A stretch of 43,712 nucleotides of DNA from an uncultured Eubacteriales bacterium (GCA_900548855.1 URMF01000026.1:1-43712); one strand, 5' to 3'; shown: positions 1 through 8,519, numbered from the stretch's first letter. Numbers and translations: made by a program. The notes: generated by a model from the sequence alone, not told the origin.

Positions 1-81
1 ATGTACCATTACGAGCGACAAGCAGCAAAAGCGTGCCCAGCGTTGATATTGTTTATATTGTACAACAATGGGTATTGAAAA

Positions 82-774
82 CTACAGTTCTTTGCAAAGT
101 GCCAGCAGAAGCTTAACGGAATGCTCAATTGCCTTTGCCTCAAAAGCCGGATAATCCACAGAAGCAGAATCATCTGCCTTGTCAGAAATAGCACGGATAA
201 CCAGAAATGGAATCTCATTCAGATACGCCGTATGGGCAATGGCCGCTCCTTCCATCTCTGTGCAATAACCGGCAAACTTCTCCACCAGCCACTGTTTCTT
301 GTCTTTGTCCGAAATAAACTGGTCACCGCTGACAACCCGGCCCTCAAACACTCCCACCTCAGGATTTACCTGCTCACACACTCTTTTGGCCACTGTCCGG
401 AGCTTCTCATCCGCCGCAAAGGACAGGGTATCCATTCTGGGAATCTGCCCCAGGGGATATCCAAAGGAAACCGCATCCATATCATGCTCTACGGTATCTG
501 TAGACAACACGATATCCCCAATATTGATGTCTGCATTCAGCGAGCCGGCTATTCCGGTATTGATAATGGCATCTACCTGATACCGGTCTGCCAGTATCTG
601 TGCACAGATTGCCGCATTTACCTTTCCGATTCCAGAACGGACAACTACAACCGGGTGGTCATACACGGTTCCCTGATAAAAATCCATGGATGCCCTTGTC
701 TCTACCCGGACATTCTCCATATGCTCCTTAACCTGTGCCACTTCCTCATCCATTGCTCCAATAATTCCTAACAT
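82..774 (-). CDS. mtnN: 5'-methylthioadenosine/S-adenosylhomocysteine nucleosidase
   Basis: This 230-residue cytosolic enzyme cleaves the N-glycosidic bond of methylthioadenosine and S-adenosylhomocysteine, releasing adenine for methionine salvage and the activated methyl cycle. The family signatures are all present: IGAMDEE at residues 5-11, SGIGKVNAA near 47-55, TGIAGSL near 73-79, VSGDQFIS near 148-155, EMEGAA at 173-178 and RAISDKAD at 194-201. By alignment with the E. coli enzyme, the catalytic residues would be Glu11, Glu175 and Asp198. The length is typical. The ATG overlaps the last codons of the upstream histidine kinase by 7 bp, so it is probably co-transcribed and translationally coupled to that two-component system. 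No link between the two functions is evident. Confidence in the function is high. Confidence 0.96.
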   Translation of the reverse strand: MLGIIGAMDEEVAQVKEHMENVRVETRASMDFYQGTVYDHPVVVVRSGIGKVNAAICAQILADRYQVDAIINTGIAGSLNADINIGDIVLSTDTVEHDMDAVSFGYPLGQIPRMDTLSFAADEKLRTVAKRVCEQVNPEVGVFEGRVVSGDQFISDKDKKQWLVEKFAGYCTEMEGAAIAHTAYLNEIPFLVIRAISDKADDSASVDYPAFEAKAIEHSVKLLLALCKEL

Positions 775-2150
775 ATCTTACCTCTCTTCTTTATACTCTC
801 CATCGGTATTGTCAGTTTAACCGTAAAATCACCCTCTACCACATACTTCTGAAATTCTCCATGGTGAAGCTTCATAATCCGCTCACAGGTAATCAGTCCG
901 ATTTTCGTGCTTTCATGTATTTCAAGATTTTCCCGTATTCCATTGCGCACCTTCAGGACGAGATAATCCTGTTCCGTTGTTGCTGAAATTTCAATCGGCT
1001 TATCCACATCTGCATATTTGAAAAGATTGGATAAAATATTATTCAGGACTCTCTGCATATACTGTGAGTTAATCAGACAATTACCGCTGTTCTCATCAAT
1101 ATGGTTTACACTATTAACTGTAAACCCTTCCTCCTCCAGACTTAAGAACTGGTTCTCAATTAAATCCATCACCAACGTATACGCAGGCACCGGTTCCACA
1201 TCAATCCGCTTTCTATCCTCACCATAAATCAGGAAATACTCAAATAGCTCATCTGACAGCTTTTTAATTTCCCTTGTCTTGGCAAGAGAGAGCTCTAAAT
1301 AGTGCTTCCGCTGGTCCTCATCCTTTATATGATCCATATTAAGAATTTCCAGATATCCTGTCAAGGTAGTAAGAGGCGTTCTTAAATCATGGGACATGGA
1401 TGTCACCAAATCCTTGTTCGCCTGAAGCATCTGCTGCTCCTTTTTCATATTTTCGATAATAGAAAGGCGCATCTGTTCAATGCCCCGGGCAAGGTTTCCC
1501 AACTCATCCCTCCCCTTAATGGTAATGGGATATTCCAGATTGCCTCCCTCCAGAATCTGTAATTCCTTTTCAATATCGTTGATATAGCCCAGCTTATGGC
1601 GTAATAATTTTGTCAGCAGGCTGACAAAGATTAATATGCCAAAGCCGATACCAATTCCCCAGACATAATAGTAATACTGCCAGTAATCATAGCAGAAGAT
1701 ATCCACACTGGCTGCTGTCCCATCCGAAAAGCTGAGCCGGTATAAATATTCCTCATCCAACAGCGCAGCATCCTCACTTATTTCCTCTGTTTCCTCTTCC
1801 GATATTGTCTCCGTCACCGTATCGTAATAGTTATAATCCGAATTAAATATAACCTTGTTATTCTGATAAATTGCCAGATACACATATGTGTTTTCATCTG
1901 TCCAGTTCTTTACCTCCGAAACATTTGCCGCCGTTATATCGTTATTTACAACAAAATCCTGCAAATCTTCTACATATTTAACCTGGAATGTCCGGTTTAC
2001 CTTCTGGTCATCAAACCGGCTTTCAATAAAATCCTGTCCAAAGAAAACCACCAGATATCCGCATCCAAATGCACACAGTCCGGACAGGATGACACATCCA
2101 ATCAGATACCAGGCAAGCTTCGTCCGAAATGTATCCCATATTCTAAACAA
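768..2150 (-). CDS. Sensor histidine kinase (HAMP/HisKA/HATPase)
   Basis: Membrane histidine kinase of 460 residues, partner of the response regulator whose 3' end it overlaps by 8 bp. Helices near residues 13-37 and 160-182 flank an extracytoplasmic domain that contains a very acidic stretch (about 118-134). A HAMP-like segment follows. The H-box SMSHDLRTPL puts the phospho-accepting histidine at about residue 254, and an N-box (RVLNNILSNLFKYAD) lies near 368-381. The ATP lid is short: the usual DxGxG G1 motif is replaced by RNGIREN, followed by a compact STKIGLITC. I recall this compact form from other clostridial VanS-like kinases, so activity is still likely. The signal is unknown. Confidence 0.93.
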   Translation of the reverse strand: MFRIWDTFRTKLAWYLIGCVILSGLCAFGCGYLVVFFGQDFIESRFDDQKVNRTFQVKYVEDLQDFVVNNDITAANVSEVKNWTDENTYVYLAIYQNNKVIFNSDYNYYDTVTETISEEETEEISEDAALLDEEYLYRLSFSDGTAASVDIFCYDYWQYYYYVWGIGIGFGILIFVSLLTKLLRHKLGYINDIEKELQILEGGNLEYPITIKGRDELGNLARGIEQMRLSIIENMKKEQQMLQANKDLVTSMSHDLRTPLTTLTGYLEILNMDHIKDEDQRKHYLELSLAKTREIKKLSDELFEYFLIYGEDRKRIDVEPVPAYTLVMDLIENQFLSLEEEGFTVNSVNHIDENSGNCLINSQYMQRVLNNILSNLFKYADVDKPIEISATTEQDYLVLKVRNGIRENLEIHESTKIGLITCERIMKLHHGEFQKYVVEGDFTVKLTIPMESIKKRGKIC

Positions 2151-2841
2151 TCCGATATCCCCTTCCCCAGATGTTGTGAAGATATTTTGCGCTCGGGCCT
2201 GTATCTCCTAACTTTTTGCGAATATTCCGGATATGCACCATAACTGTATTAGTGGAATTAGGCATATACGCCTCCTCCCAGACACTTTCGTAAATCTCCT
2301 TCGCAGTAAAGATATGGTTGCGGTTCGTTGCTAACAGCTGTAATATCCGATACTCAATTTCTGTCAGGGAAATCTCCTTCCCATCCCGTATAACCTGCTG
2401 CAGCTCCGTATCCAGGATAATATCCTGTATTACTATCTGGGTAGCCTCCCTGCTCCCTTCATCCCCTTTTCCGATTCTCGGCCGTTTTAACAATGCCTTA
2501 ACCCGTAAAAGCAGCTCTGTACAGGAAAACGGCTTAATCAGATAATCATCCCCACCTGCCTCAAAGCCTTCTATCATATCCGACTCAGCGGACTTTGCGG
2601 TCAAAAACAGGATTGGCACCTCAGCCTTTTTCCGAATTTGTTCGCAGGCATCAATTCCGTCACACAACGGCATCATAATGTCCAAGATAACAAGCTGTAT
2701 GCTCTCATCAAATTTTTCTACTGCCTCAATTCCATTGTCCGCAAGTATAACTTCAAAGCCTGCATCCTCCAACATAATACGTAACAGTTCACGAATATCC
2801 TTCGCATCATCTGCAACAAGAATTTTTTGCATCTCTGCCAT
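2143..2841 (-). CDS. OmpR-family response regulator
   Basis: DNA-binding response regulator of 232 residues. The receiver domain (about 4-120) has the acidic pair Asp11-Asp12, phospho-acceptor Asp54 in VILDIMMP and the switch lysine in LIKPF near residue 104. A winged-helix output domain (about 130-232) carries the STNTVMVHIRNIRKKL recognition region and ends in WGRGYRIV. It is the first gene of a regulator-kinase-mtnN run. Translation may start at the ATG three codons further in (MQKILVADD), which matches the usual family start. The 96-bp spacer upstream separates it from the aldo/keto reductase gene, so it probably has its own promoter. The target genes are unknown. Confidence 0.93.
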   Translation of the reverse strand: MAEMQKILVADDAKDIRELLRIMLEDAGFEVILADNGIEAVEKFDESIQLVILDIMMPLCDGIDACEQIRKKAEVPILFLTAKSAESDMIEGFEAGGDDYLIKPFSCTELLLRVKALLKRPRIGKGDEGSREATQIVIQDIILDTELQQVIRDGKEISLTEIEYRILQLLATNRNHIFTAKEIYESVWEEAYMPNSTNTVMVHIRNIRKKLGDTGPSAKYLHNIWGRGYRIV

Positions 2842-2937
2842 GCTTACACCTCACAATCTGATTTCTTGCCTCAGTATATCAAAAACAGAACAAAAATCCT
2901 ATGTAATTTGAAATACTTAAGAATTTTTAATATTCCG
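2842..2937 (-). promoter_or_regulatory. Leader of the regulator-kinase-mtnN operon
   Basis: AT-rich 96-bp spacer upstream of the response regulator. A good -10 (TATACT, complement of 2873-2878) is visible, but I find no convincing -35 at 17 bp. GAGGTG lies before the start codon. The promoter may need an activator, possibly the regulator itself (inference). Confidence 0.35.
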
Positions 2938-4116
2938 CTAATATATTTTAAACCACTTCACAAACTGACGTACAATTCTGTAAACAGGATTTTCCAGCTT
3001 CTTCTTTGCATTTTTCAGTTCTTTGCGAATTTCAATATGCTGGGGACAATGCTTTTCGCACTTTCCACATTCCATACAATTCGAAGCTGCGGTAGAGGTT
3101 TTGCGCATCGCTGTGCACATAATGTATTCTTTAAATGCAGTCCTTTTGCCATCTGTATAATAACGGTTATACGCTGCAAATGTACCCGGAATGTCCACAT
3201 TTTTCGGGCAGGGCATGCAGTAGCCACAGCCGGTACACCCCACCTTCATTTTTTCATTAATCACCTGCACCACCTGCTGTAGCATTTTCTCTTCCCTGTC
3301 GGTAAATTCCCCTGCCGATACGGTTGATGCGGTATGTACATTATCCGCTACCATTTCTTCCGAGTTCATACCGGACAATACGCAGGTCACCTCCGGCTGG
3401 TTCCAAAGCCAGCGCAGCGCCCACTGCACTGGTGTATACTTTACCGGATATTCTTCAAAGATGCGAACCGCCTGCTCCGGCAGCTTGTTAACCAGTCTTC
3501 CTCCCCGCAAAGGCTCCATTATAATGACCGGAAGCCCTTTTTCATGGGCATAATCAAGTCCTCGCCTTCCTGCCTGGGAATGCTCATCCATGTAATTATA
3601 CTGTATCTGAGTAAAATCCCAGTCATAGGCATCCACCAGCTTACAGAACATATCAGAGTTTCCATGATAAGAAAATCCCACCTGACGAATGGCTCCGCTT
3701 TTTTTCTTCTCCTCTAACCACTCAATAATACCAAGACTTTTTAAACGCTCCCATGTCTCCACATCGGTCAGCATATGCATCAAATAGTAGTCCACATAAT
3801 CCGTTTGGAGGCGGGCAAGCTGTTCTGAAAAATATTTTTCCATGCTGTCTCCACTTTTAATCAGGTAATGGGGAAGCTTTGTGGCAATCTTAACCTTATC
3901 CCGTATCTGGTTTTTGGTAAGAATCTGACCTAATGCCGCCTCACTGCCGGGATATACATACGCTGTATCATAATAATTTACTCCTGCACGGTAAGCCGCC
4001 ATAATCTCCCGCTCTGCCTTATCTATATCGATTTTGCCTCCATTCTGGGTAAAGCGCATACAGCCATAGCCCAAAATAGACAAGTCATTTCCATAGCGGT
4101 CCTTACGGTAATTCAT
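2938..4116 (-). CDS. Aldo/keto reductase with C-terminal 4Fe-4S ferredoxin domain
   Basis: Oxidoreductase of 392 residues. The aldo/keto reductase barrel fills roughly residues 1-290. The catalytic tetrad is recognisable: Asp/Tyr in YYDTAYVYPGSE (about 48-59), Lys in ATKLP and His in LMHML. The C-terminal 100 residues hold two cysteine clusters, CTGCGYCMPCPKN and CMECGKCEKHCPQ, expected to bind two [4Fe-4S] clusters. This fusion is common in anaerobes; its substrate is generally unknown. The start lies 14 bp inside the upstream sigma-like gene and has a strong AAGGAGGG site, so the genes are translationally coupled. Function as an electron-transferring reductase is well supported; substrate is not. 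Confidence 0.92.
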   Translation of the reverse strand: MNYRKDRYGNDLSILGYGCMRFTQNGGKIDIDKAEREIMAAYRAGVNYYDTAYVYPGSEAALGQILTKNQIRDKVKIATKLPHYLIKSGDSMEKYFSEQLARLQTDYVDYYLMHMLTDVETWERLKSLGIIEWLEEKKKSGAIRQVGFSYHGNSDMFCKLVDAYDWDFTQIQYNYMDEHSQAGRRGLDYAHEKGLPVIIMEPLRGGRLVNKLPEQAVRIFEEYPVKYTPVQWALRWLWNQPEVTCVLSGMNSEEMVADNVHTASTVSAGEFTDREEKMLQQVVQVINEKMKVGCTGCGYCMPCPKNVDIPGTFAAYNRYYTDGKRTAFKEYIMCTAMRKTSTAASNCMECGKCEKHCPQHIEIRKELKNAKKKLENPVYRIVRQFVKWFKIY

Positions 4117-4888
4117 CTTTTCCCTCCTTCATCAAATCCTCCAAATCATTTAATTCCTCTACCGTCATTTTCGTATACTCCGAAAGCTCTTCCATTGTGG
4201 GGACATGTCCATTTTCTTCTGTCAGCAGCTTTTTAGCGGCATGTACCAGGCTTACCTTTCCTACGAGGGCATCCTCCAGCTCTCTTTCATCCCGTATCCC
4301 GGAAACATAGTTCACAATACCCGCTTCCACCGCTTTTGACAATTCTTCCTCAATATCCATCTTCGCCATGCTCCCGAGGAGTTCCTGGAGCTTTACTACT
4401 AATGCCATATTCCCCTCCTGCACTAAATCCTCCACATTGAGCTTCGGCTCCATATATTTCTGTGCAATGTTAAGTATCTTTTCCAACCATACCGCCAGAA
4501 TCGTTTCCATCATTTCCGCATCGCCCTGTAAAAGCTTTTCATAAAATTCCGTCTTTTCCGCATGGGAATACTTTGGAAGCAGGGCAAGCTCCTCTAAATA
4601 CATTTGAAAAACCTTAGAGTTCCCGGACTCTTCTTCCTCTGCAGGACCATCCGGATTCTGACCGTCTGCCTCTGCTTCGCTCTCTTCTGAGATATCCGGC
4701 GTTCCCACCTCCTCATTTTCTGGATTTAACAGATACGCAAGCACCAGCTGTTTCTGCTTTTCATCTAAATCCATGTCTTCAAAATATGCCAGTATTTCTG
4801 CCTCTGACATCGGTGTTTCCGCAATCCGCATAATCTCTTTTACACTGTTCACCGTTTCCATAAAGGTATTCTGGTCTGTCATTCCCAT
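4103..4888 (-). CDS. Sigma-70-like protein lacking regions 2.3-2.4 and 4
   Basis: Acidic 261-residue protein that resembles part of a primary sigma factor. Residues about 12-55 are helical and somewhat like region 1.1. A Glu-rich linker (60-90) follows. Residues 92-122 (KVFQMYLEELALLPKYS) resemble region 1.2, 126-148 resemble region 2.1, and LNVEDLVQEGNMALV (150-164) matches the region 2.2 core-binding helix DLIQEGNIGLM. Residues about 210-255 (GHVPTMEELSEYTKMTVEEL) resemble region 3. The aromatic promoter-melting segment (2.3-2.4) and the -35-binding region 4 are absent. It may bind RNA polymerase core without reading a promoter (inference). It sits between a methyltransferase gene and the coupled aldo/keto reductase. 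A GGAG sequence favours starting at the second ATG, two codons in. Confidence 0.75.
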   Translation of the reverse strand: MGMTDQNTFMETVNSVKEIMRIAETPMSEAEILAYFEDMDLDEKQKQLVLAYLLNPENEEVGTPDISEESEAEADGQNPDGPAEEEESGNSKVFQMYLEELALLPKYSHAEKTEFYEKLLQGDAEMMETILAVWLEKILNIAQKYMEPKLNVEDLVQEGNMALVVKLQELLGSMAKMDIEEELSKAVEAGIVNYVSGIRDERELEDALVGKVSLVHAAKKLLTEENGHVPTMEELSEYTKMTVEELNDLEDLMKEGKDELP

Positions 4889-4933
4889 CTCTCCATTTCT
4901 TTTCTATATTAAGCAACAGCAAGTAACTGCCTG

Positions 4934-5731
4934 TCAGCTCTGCTGCCCTGGTTTTCGCAAAATATCCAAAGTATGTGCACCTGCCCCAATCAGATCCTGC
5001 CGTTCACAGGTAGCTAAATGGTACCGGATAAACAATTGAAAGGTCTCTTCATCCATTGCATTTAACACTGGACGCATATAATCTGCGGGACCATCAGGAG
5101 AAATAATCCGAACCCGTTCAAGCCCCGCTGCCGCATTTAACCGATTAATATCCTCAATCCGGACATAGTCATATAAATGCTTCTCCTCCGCCAAGGAATG
5201 AAAATCTTCCGTTAAACGGTGTTCTTCCATACATTCTTTAATATGATTCTCCTTGAAAGCATAAGTAAGAACACAGTATTCGTTCATACAATACGCTGAC
5301 AGTATAACGCCTCCCCGCTTCGTCACTCTTTTCGCTTCACATAACGCCTGCAGCTTATCCTCAAAAGTGTATAAGTGATACATGGGACCAAACAGCAGGG
5401 TCATGTCAAAGCTGTCATTTTCAAACCGCTTTAAATTAAGCGCATTCCCCTGATAGGCCTTCACACTGCTTTTCTTGGCTTTCAGTATTCCAAGGTTATA
5501 CTTTACCAGCTCCACAGCTGTCACATCATAGCCTTCCTCTGCCAGTGCCACTGAATATTTTCCGGTACCTGCTCCCACATCCAATATCCTGGCATCCGGC
5601 ATATCCGCAAGACAGCTGTGGATATACTTCATAGAGGTGATAAACTCCACCTGCCCATGCCGGCTTTCCAGACGCTTCTCTTCATTAAATTTATTATAAT
5701 ATTTCTCAAGCTCTGTCAATTCTTTTGCCAT
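4934..5731 (-). CDS. Class I SAM-dependent methyltransferase
   Basis: Cytosolic methyltransferase of 265 residues with a Rossmann-fold SAM-binding core. Motif I is ARILDVGAGTGKYS (about 48-61), followed by the acidic end of strand 2 in VTAVELV, QGNALNL, and the motif IV region FDMTLLFGPMYHLY. The GPMYHL segment is typical of a clostridial methyltransferase family with unassigned substrates. The N-terminal helix (ELEKYYNKFNEEKRLESRHG) is also typical. It is first in a probable operon with the sigma-like and aldo/keto reductase genes (45-bp gap) and has a recognisable promoter upstream. The substrate cannot be inferred. Confidence 0.9.
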   Translation of the reverse strand: MAKELTELEKYYNKFNEEKRLESRHGQVEFITSMKYIHSCLADMPDARILDVGAGTGKYSVALAEEGYDVTAVELVKYNLGILKAKKSSVKAYQGNALNLKRFENDSFDMTLLFGPMYHLYTFEDKLQALCEAKRVTKRGGVILSAYCMNEYCVLTYAFKENHIKECMEEHRLTEDFHSLAEEKHLYDYVRIEDINRLNAAAGLERVRIISPDGPADYMRPVLNAMDEETFQLFIRYHLATCERQDLIGAGAHTLDILRKPGQQS

Positions 5732-5770
5732 TTATCATATCCTCTTCTGCATTATAAATTCCGTACCCTA

Positions 5771-5799
5771 TCTATAACACAGTACTGCATTTCAGGCAA
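5771..5799 (-). promoter_or_regulatory. Promoter of the methyltransferase operon
   Basis: On the minus strand TTGCCT (5794-5799) and TATAGA (5771-5776) are separated by 17 bp, a good sigma-A promoter. It lies about 40 bp upstream of the methyltransferase start codon. Confidence 0.6.
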
Positions 5800-5940
5800 G
5801 TATTTTATCTCTATTTCTGCACAAAGCTGACATCCTGTTACCGTTCAAACCTGCCTGGCGATGACGGCAGCAAAGCTGCCACACATAATTTTTACTATCG
5901 GAAGCCGTAAATGTATATATACCTTTTGCACATAGTAATG

Positions 5941-5976
5941 CAAAAAAGAGAAAAGCCGCCGCTTTCCTCTTTTTCA
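5941..5976 (-). terminator. Intrinsic terminator after the ECF operon
   Basis: On the minus strand GAGGAAAGC pairs with GCTTTTCTC around a GGCG loop, extended by A-tract/T-tract pairing, and is followed by a run of T. It lies about 50 bp past the stop of the zinc-ribbon membrane protein. The rest of 5732-6026 holds the methyltransferase promoter and no credible gene. Confidence 0.75.
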
Positions 5977-6026
5977 TGATTTCTATTCGGTAATATTATG
6001 CAATGGCACAATAGCAAAACTTTTTT

Positions 6027-6794
6027 CTAATCCTCTTCATTCTCATCCAGTATATCTTCCATCGCCTCTTTTATCTCTCTTTGTACTTCCCTCTCAATTT
6101 CCTCTTCACTGACTGTGTCGTCATATTGTATATTATACTTATCCAGCAGCACCTTAATATCCTTTAGATTGATATCTACTGCACCATTATCTCCATCTAC
6201 ATGAATAAGCTGGTTTCCATTTTTATCGGTAAATGTGACTTCATCCTTATCTACCTTGATATGAACCTCATCCTCATCAAACAATACATCCAAATCTCCT
6301 AATGCATCCCCCATAGCGTCCTCCCATTCTATCACATCCAGCTTGGAAATCCACTCTACGGTGTCCCCTGCTATCTTAATAGTTCCGGCAATCAGAAATG
6401 CAATCATAAAAATACTGAACACCACCAATGCTGCCAGGGTTGAAAAAAATCCAATCAGTATATTGCGCTGTGACCTTTTAAAAGTCTCTTCATTTTGTGA
6501 TACCTCTACCAACGGAACCAGCTCTACCCCGCAGTTTGAGCAGAACTTTTCCTTTCCATTCACTAAGGCATTACAATTTGAGCAGGTTACTTTGTTATTA
6601 TCCATCCGCACAATCAGATAAATAATGAGACCAATACAGCTTGGAACCAGAATTACCACTGCTGTCCATAAGATTCCATTCATTCCCTTGTTCTGGGCAT
6701 CCCTATAAGTCCATACTCCCAGCAAAATCATAAGTGCAATAGCTGCTATAGCAACCAGTGCTCCCATCAAAATTGAAATAGCTATACCTGTCAT
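6027..6794 (-). CDS. Zinc-ribbon membrane protein with acidic C-terminal domain
   Basis: Protein of 255 residues. Two N-terminal helices (about 5-28 and 41-63) resemble the PLDc_N-type hairpin. A zinc ribbon follows, with CSNC at 71-74 and CSNC at 85-88. A third helix spans about 112-137. The last 110 residues are strongly acidic (VLFDEDEVHIKVDKDEVTFT and a Glu-rich end) and include a short beta-rich part. The gene lies 79 bp after the putative anti-sigma gene and before a terminator, so it is probably the last gene of the ECF operon. It may be a sensor or target of that system (inference). The start has a strong AGGAGGAAG site. The exact function is unknown. Confidence 0.8.
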   Translation of the reverse strand: MTGIAISILMGALVAIAAIALMILLGVWTYRDAQNKGMNGILWTAVVILVPSCIGLIIYLIVRMDNNKVTCSNCNALVNGKEKFCSNCGVELVPLVEVSQNEETFKRSQRNILIGFFSTLAALVVFSIFMIAFLIAGTIKIAGDTVEWISKLDVIEWEDAMGDALGDLDVLFDEDEVHIKVDKDEVTFTDKNGNQLIHVDGDNGAVDINLKDIKVLLDKYNIQYDDTVSEEEIEREVQREIKEAMEDILDENEED

Positions 6795-6873
6795 ATCGTC
6801 TTCCTCCTGTTATACTTCGTTTTCCTAGTCTCTATAATCACCATAAATACACATTCCGTCAAATCGCCACTTT

Positions 6874-7305
6874 TTAAAAAAATTTCGCACTCCGGACTAA
6901 ATTACCCTTCCAAACTCCCAGGAAAGTTATAATCCAGCTTGCCATCGTCTCCATTGCAATTGCTGCTAAATGAATCCTTAACCATGTTTCACTAATCAGC
7001 TGCAAAAGGTTTGGCATCCAGAAATCTGCTCCCTTAATATTAATAATCACATACAGCAGACACAAAATAATAGCAAGCGCTGCTGAAACCACAGTACTGA
7101 TGGTGGCAGGAAGCCACCAGAAAGAGACTCTGCCTGATGCCATTACCCTGCGGCACGCAAGCTGGTTATAAAGACGGATGTTGGTTTCTTCCGGAACACA
7201 TTCTGTGGAATAAGCCTGTCTCAACATCTGTTCAAGAAACTCTGAATCCATTCCATGCTCTTGTATTCTGTCCTCCTTTGTCAATTTTTCATTGTTCTGT
7301 GCCAT
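6874..7305 (-). CDS. Putative membrane anti-sigma factor
   Basis: Protein of 143 residues with a hydrophilic N-terminal region (about 1-60) and two predicted membrane helices (about 63-90 and 114-133). It has no recognisable zinc-binding HxxxCxxC anti-sigma motif. Its ATG directly follows the stop codon of the ECF sigma gene, and its GGAGGG site lies inside that gene, so translation is coupled. In ECF operons, a membrane protein in this position usually holds the sigma factor inactive until a signal arrives. That role is inferred from position and topology, not from a conserved domain. Confidence 0.65.
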   Translation of the reverse strand: MAQNNEKLTKEDRIQEHGMDSEFLEQMLRQAYSTECVPEETNIRLYNQLACRRVMASGRVSFWWLPATISTVVSAALAIILCLLYVIINIKGADFWMPNLLQLISETWLRIHLAAIAMETMASWIITFLGVWKGNLVRSAKFF

Positions 7306-7824
7306 CTAACATCCCTCCATTTCCTTTCGCAGCTGTTCCTTCGCAGAATGCAGTCTGCTTTTTACTGTTCCTTTTGGAATCTTTAAAATCCTGGCAATCT
7401 CCTCTATTGATAATTCTCCGGCATAAAAAAGCAATATCACCTGTCTGTGTTTCTCTGGCAGCCTTTCCACACAGCTTCGCAGATTGGCGAGCTGTTCTTC
7501 TTTCACAATCTGCTCTAACAAATCCTGTGATGCTTTCACATCCTCTATCTGGACACCCTCTGTTTCACTGGATATAGTTGGTGCAATTCTCTCACGCCTT
7601 GCATATTTGCTCTTATGGTTCTTCCATATATTCGATGCAATGGACATTAAATACGCCCTGGGATTTTTCTGAAGCGATATCTTTTTATGCAGTTCAAATG
7701 CTTTTAAAAAGGTCTGCTGGTACAAATCCTCTGCATCCTCTAATGTATAGGTCAGGCTTTTGCAATAGCGGTATATATTGTCACCATACTGCTCCACCAG
7801 CTGTTCTACATCAAGGGCCTCCAT
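7306..7824 (-). CDS. ECF-family RNA polymerase sigma factor
   Basis: Sigma factor of 172 residues containing only regions 2 and 4, as is typical of the extracytoplasmic-function group. Region 2 spans about 5-75 (YRYCKSLTYTLEDAEDLYQQTFLKAFE; PRAYLMSIASNIWKNHKSK). Region 4 spans about 110-165 (LPEKHRQVILLFYAGELSIEEIARILKI, then the KGTVKSRLHSAKEQLRK helix-turn-helix). It heads an operon with a putative anti-sigma factor and a zinc-ribbon membrane protein. An AGGAGGTGAGG ribosome binding site precedes the ATG. ECF genes are often autoregulated, but I could not assign a matching promoter with confidence. Confidence 0.93.
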   Translation of the reverse strand: MEALDVEQLVEQYGDNIYRYCKSLTYTLEDAEDLYQQTFLKAFELHKKISLQKNPRAYLMSIASNIWKNHKSKYARRERIAPTISSETEGVQIEDVKASQDLLEQIVKEEQLANLRSCVERLPEKHRQVILLFYAGELSIEEIARILKIPKGTVKSRLHSAKEQLRKEMEGC

Positions 7825-7933
7825 AACCTCACCTCCTGCTATGTATTGTTGCGGACTTTAAGAAGGTTCATTTTAATTTTACTCCGTCTGCCACCGGTTT
7901 GTTATCTTTTCCTGTTTCTGTTATACTTCTTTA

Positions 7934-7972
7934 TTGACAATATAGCAATTTTATTTAAAAAAATAAAAGGAG
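7934..7972 (+). promoter_or_regulatory. Promoter and RBS of the histidine phosphatase gene
   Basis: A perfect -35 TTGACA (7934-7939) is followed at 16 bp by a poor -10 (TAAAAA, 7956-7961). The AAAGGAG ribosome binding site (7966-7972) lies 7 bp before the ATG at 7980. The transcript leader would be very short. Confidence 0.5.
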
Positions 7973-7979
7973 TATACAT

Positions 7980-8519
7980 ATGGCACATATTTATTTCACA
8001 AGACATGGACAGACCGTCTGGAATGTAGAAAATAAAATCTGCGGGGCAACAGATATTGCCTTAACGGAGTTAGGACATCAGCAGGCAATTGAATTAGGAA
8101 AAAGGATTGTAAAAGAAAATATTCACATTGATGAAATCCTTTATTCTCCATTGGTACGCGCTTCAGAAACCGCAAGACATATCTCAGAAATTACCAAGGT
8201 TCCAATGCGGATGGAACCAAAATTAAAGGAACAAAATTTCGGACGTTATGAATCCACTCCGAGAAACGGTGAAGAATTTCAGCAAATGAAAACCCATTTT
8301 ATCGACCATTTCGGCAGCGGGGAAACCATGTTGCATCTGGCACAGCGGATTTATAATCTGTTAGACGACATCAAGACAGAAGCGGATGACAAGACCTATC
8401 TTCTGGTTGCCCACAATGGAATTGCACGAGTCATCCACTCCTATTTTCATGATATGGGAAATGAGGAATATGCAAAATTCGGAATTAAGAATTGTGAGAT
8501 ACGGGAATATCATTTTTGA
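7980..8519 (+). CDS. Histidine phosphatase family protein (phosphoglycerate mutase-like)
   Basis: Enzyme of 179 residues from the histidine phosphatase superfamily. The phospho-accepting histidine is in FTRHGQTVWN (about 6-15). The second catalytic histidine is in LLVAHNGIARV (about 140-150), and SPLVRASETARH carries the conserved phosphate-binding arginine. The length fits the cofactor-dependent phosphatase branch (cobC/gpmB-like) better than true glycolytic mutases. The substrate cannot be told from sequence. It is a single-gene unit transcribed against its neighbours. Confidence 0.9.
   Translation: MAHIYFTRHGQTVWNVENKICGATDIALTELGHQQAIELGKRIVKENIHIDEILYSPLVRASETARHISEITKVPMRMEPKLKEQNFGRYESTPRNGEEFQQMKTHFIDHFGSGETMLHLAQRIYNLLDDIKTEADDKTYLLVAHNGIARVIHSYFHDMGNEEYAKFGIKNCEIREYHF

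Noticed and set aside
9..218. A minus-strand frame at the left edge reaching into mtnN.
   Set aside because: It overlaps the certain mtnN gene in another frame and has no family features. Positions 1-81 hold no gene I can support.
5792..5977. A 61-residue minus-strand frame starting MKKRKAAAFLFFALL, looking like a signal peptide.
   Set aside because: Its first dozen codons are the stem and T-tract of the terminator at 5941-5976, and it has no ribosome binding site.
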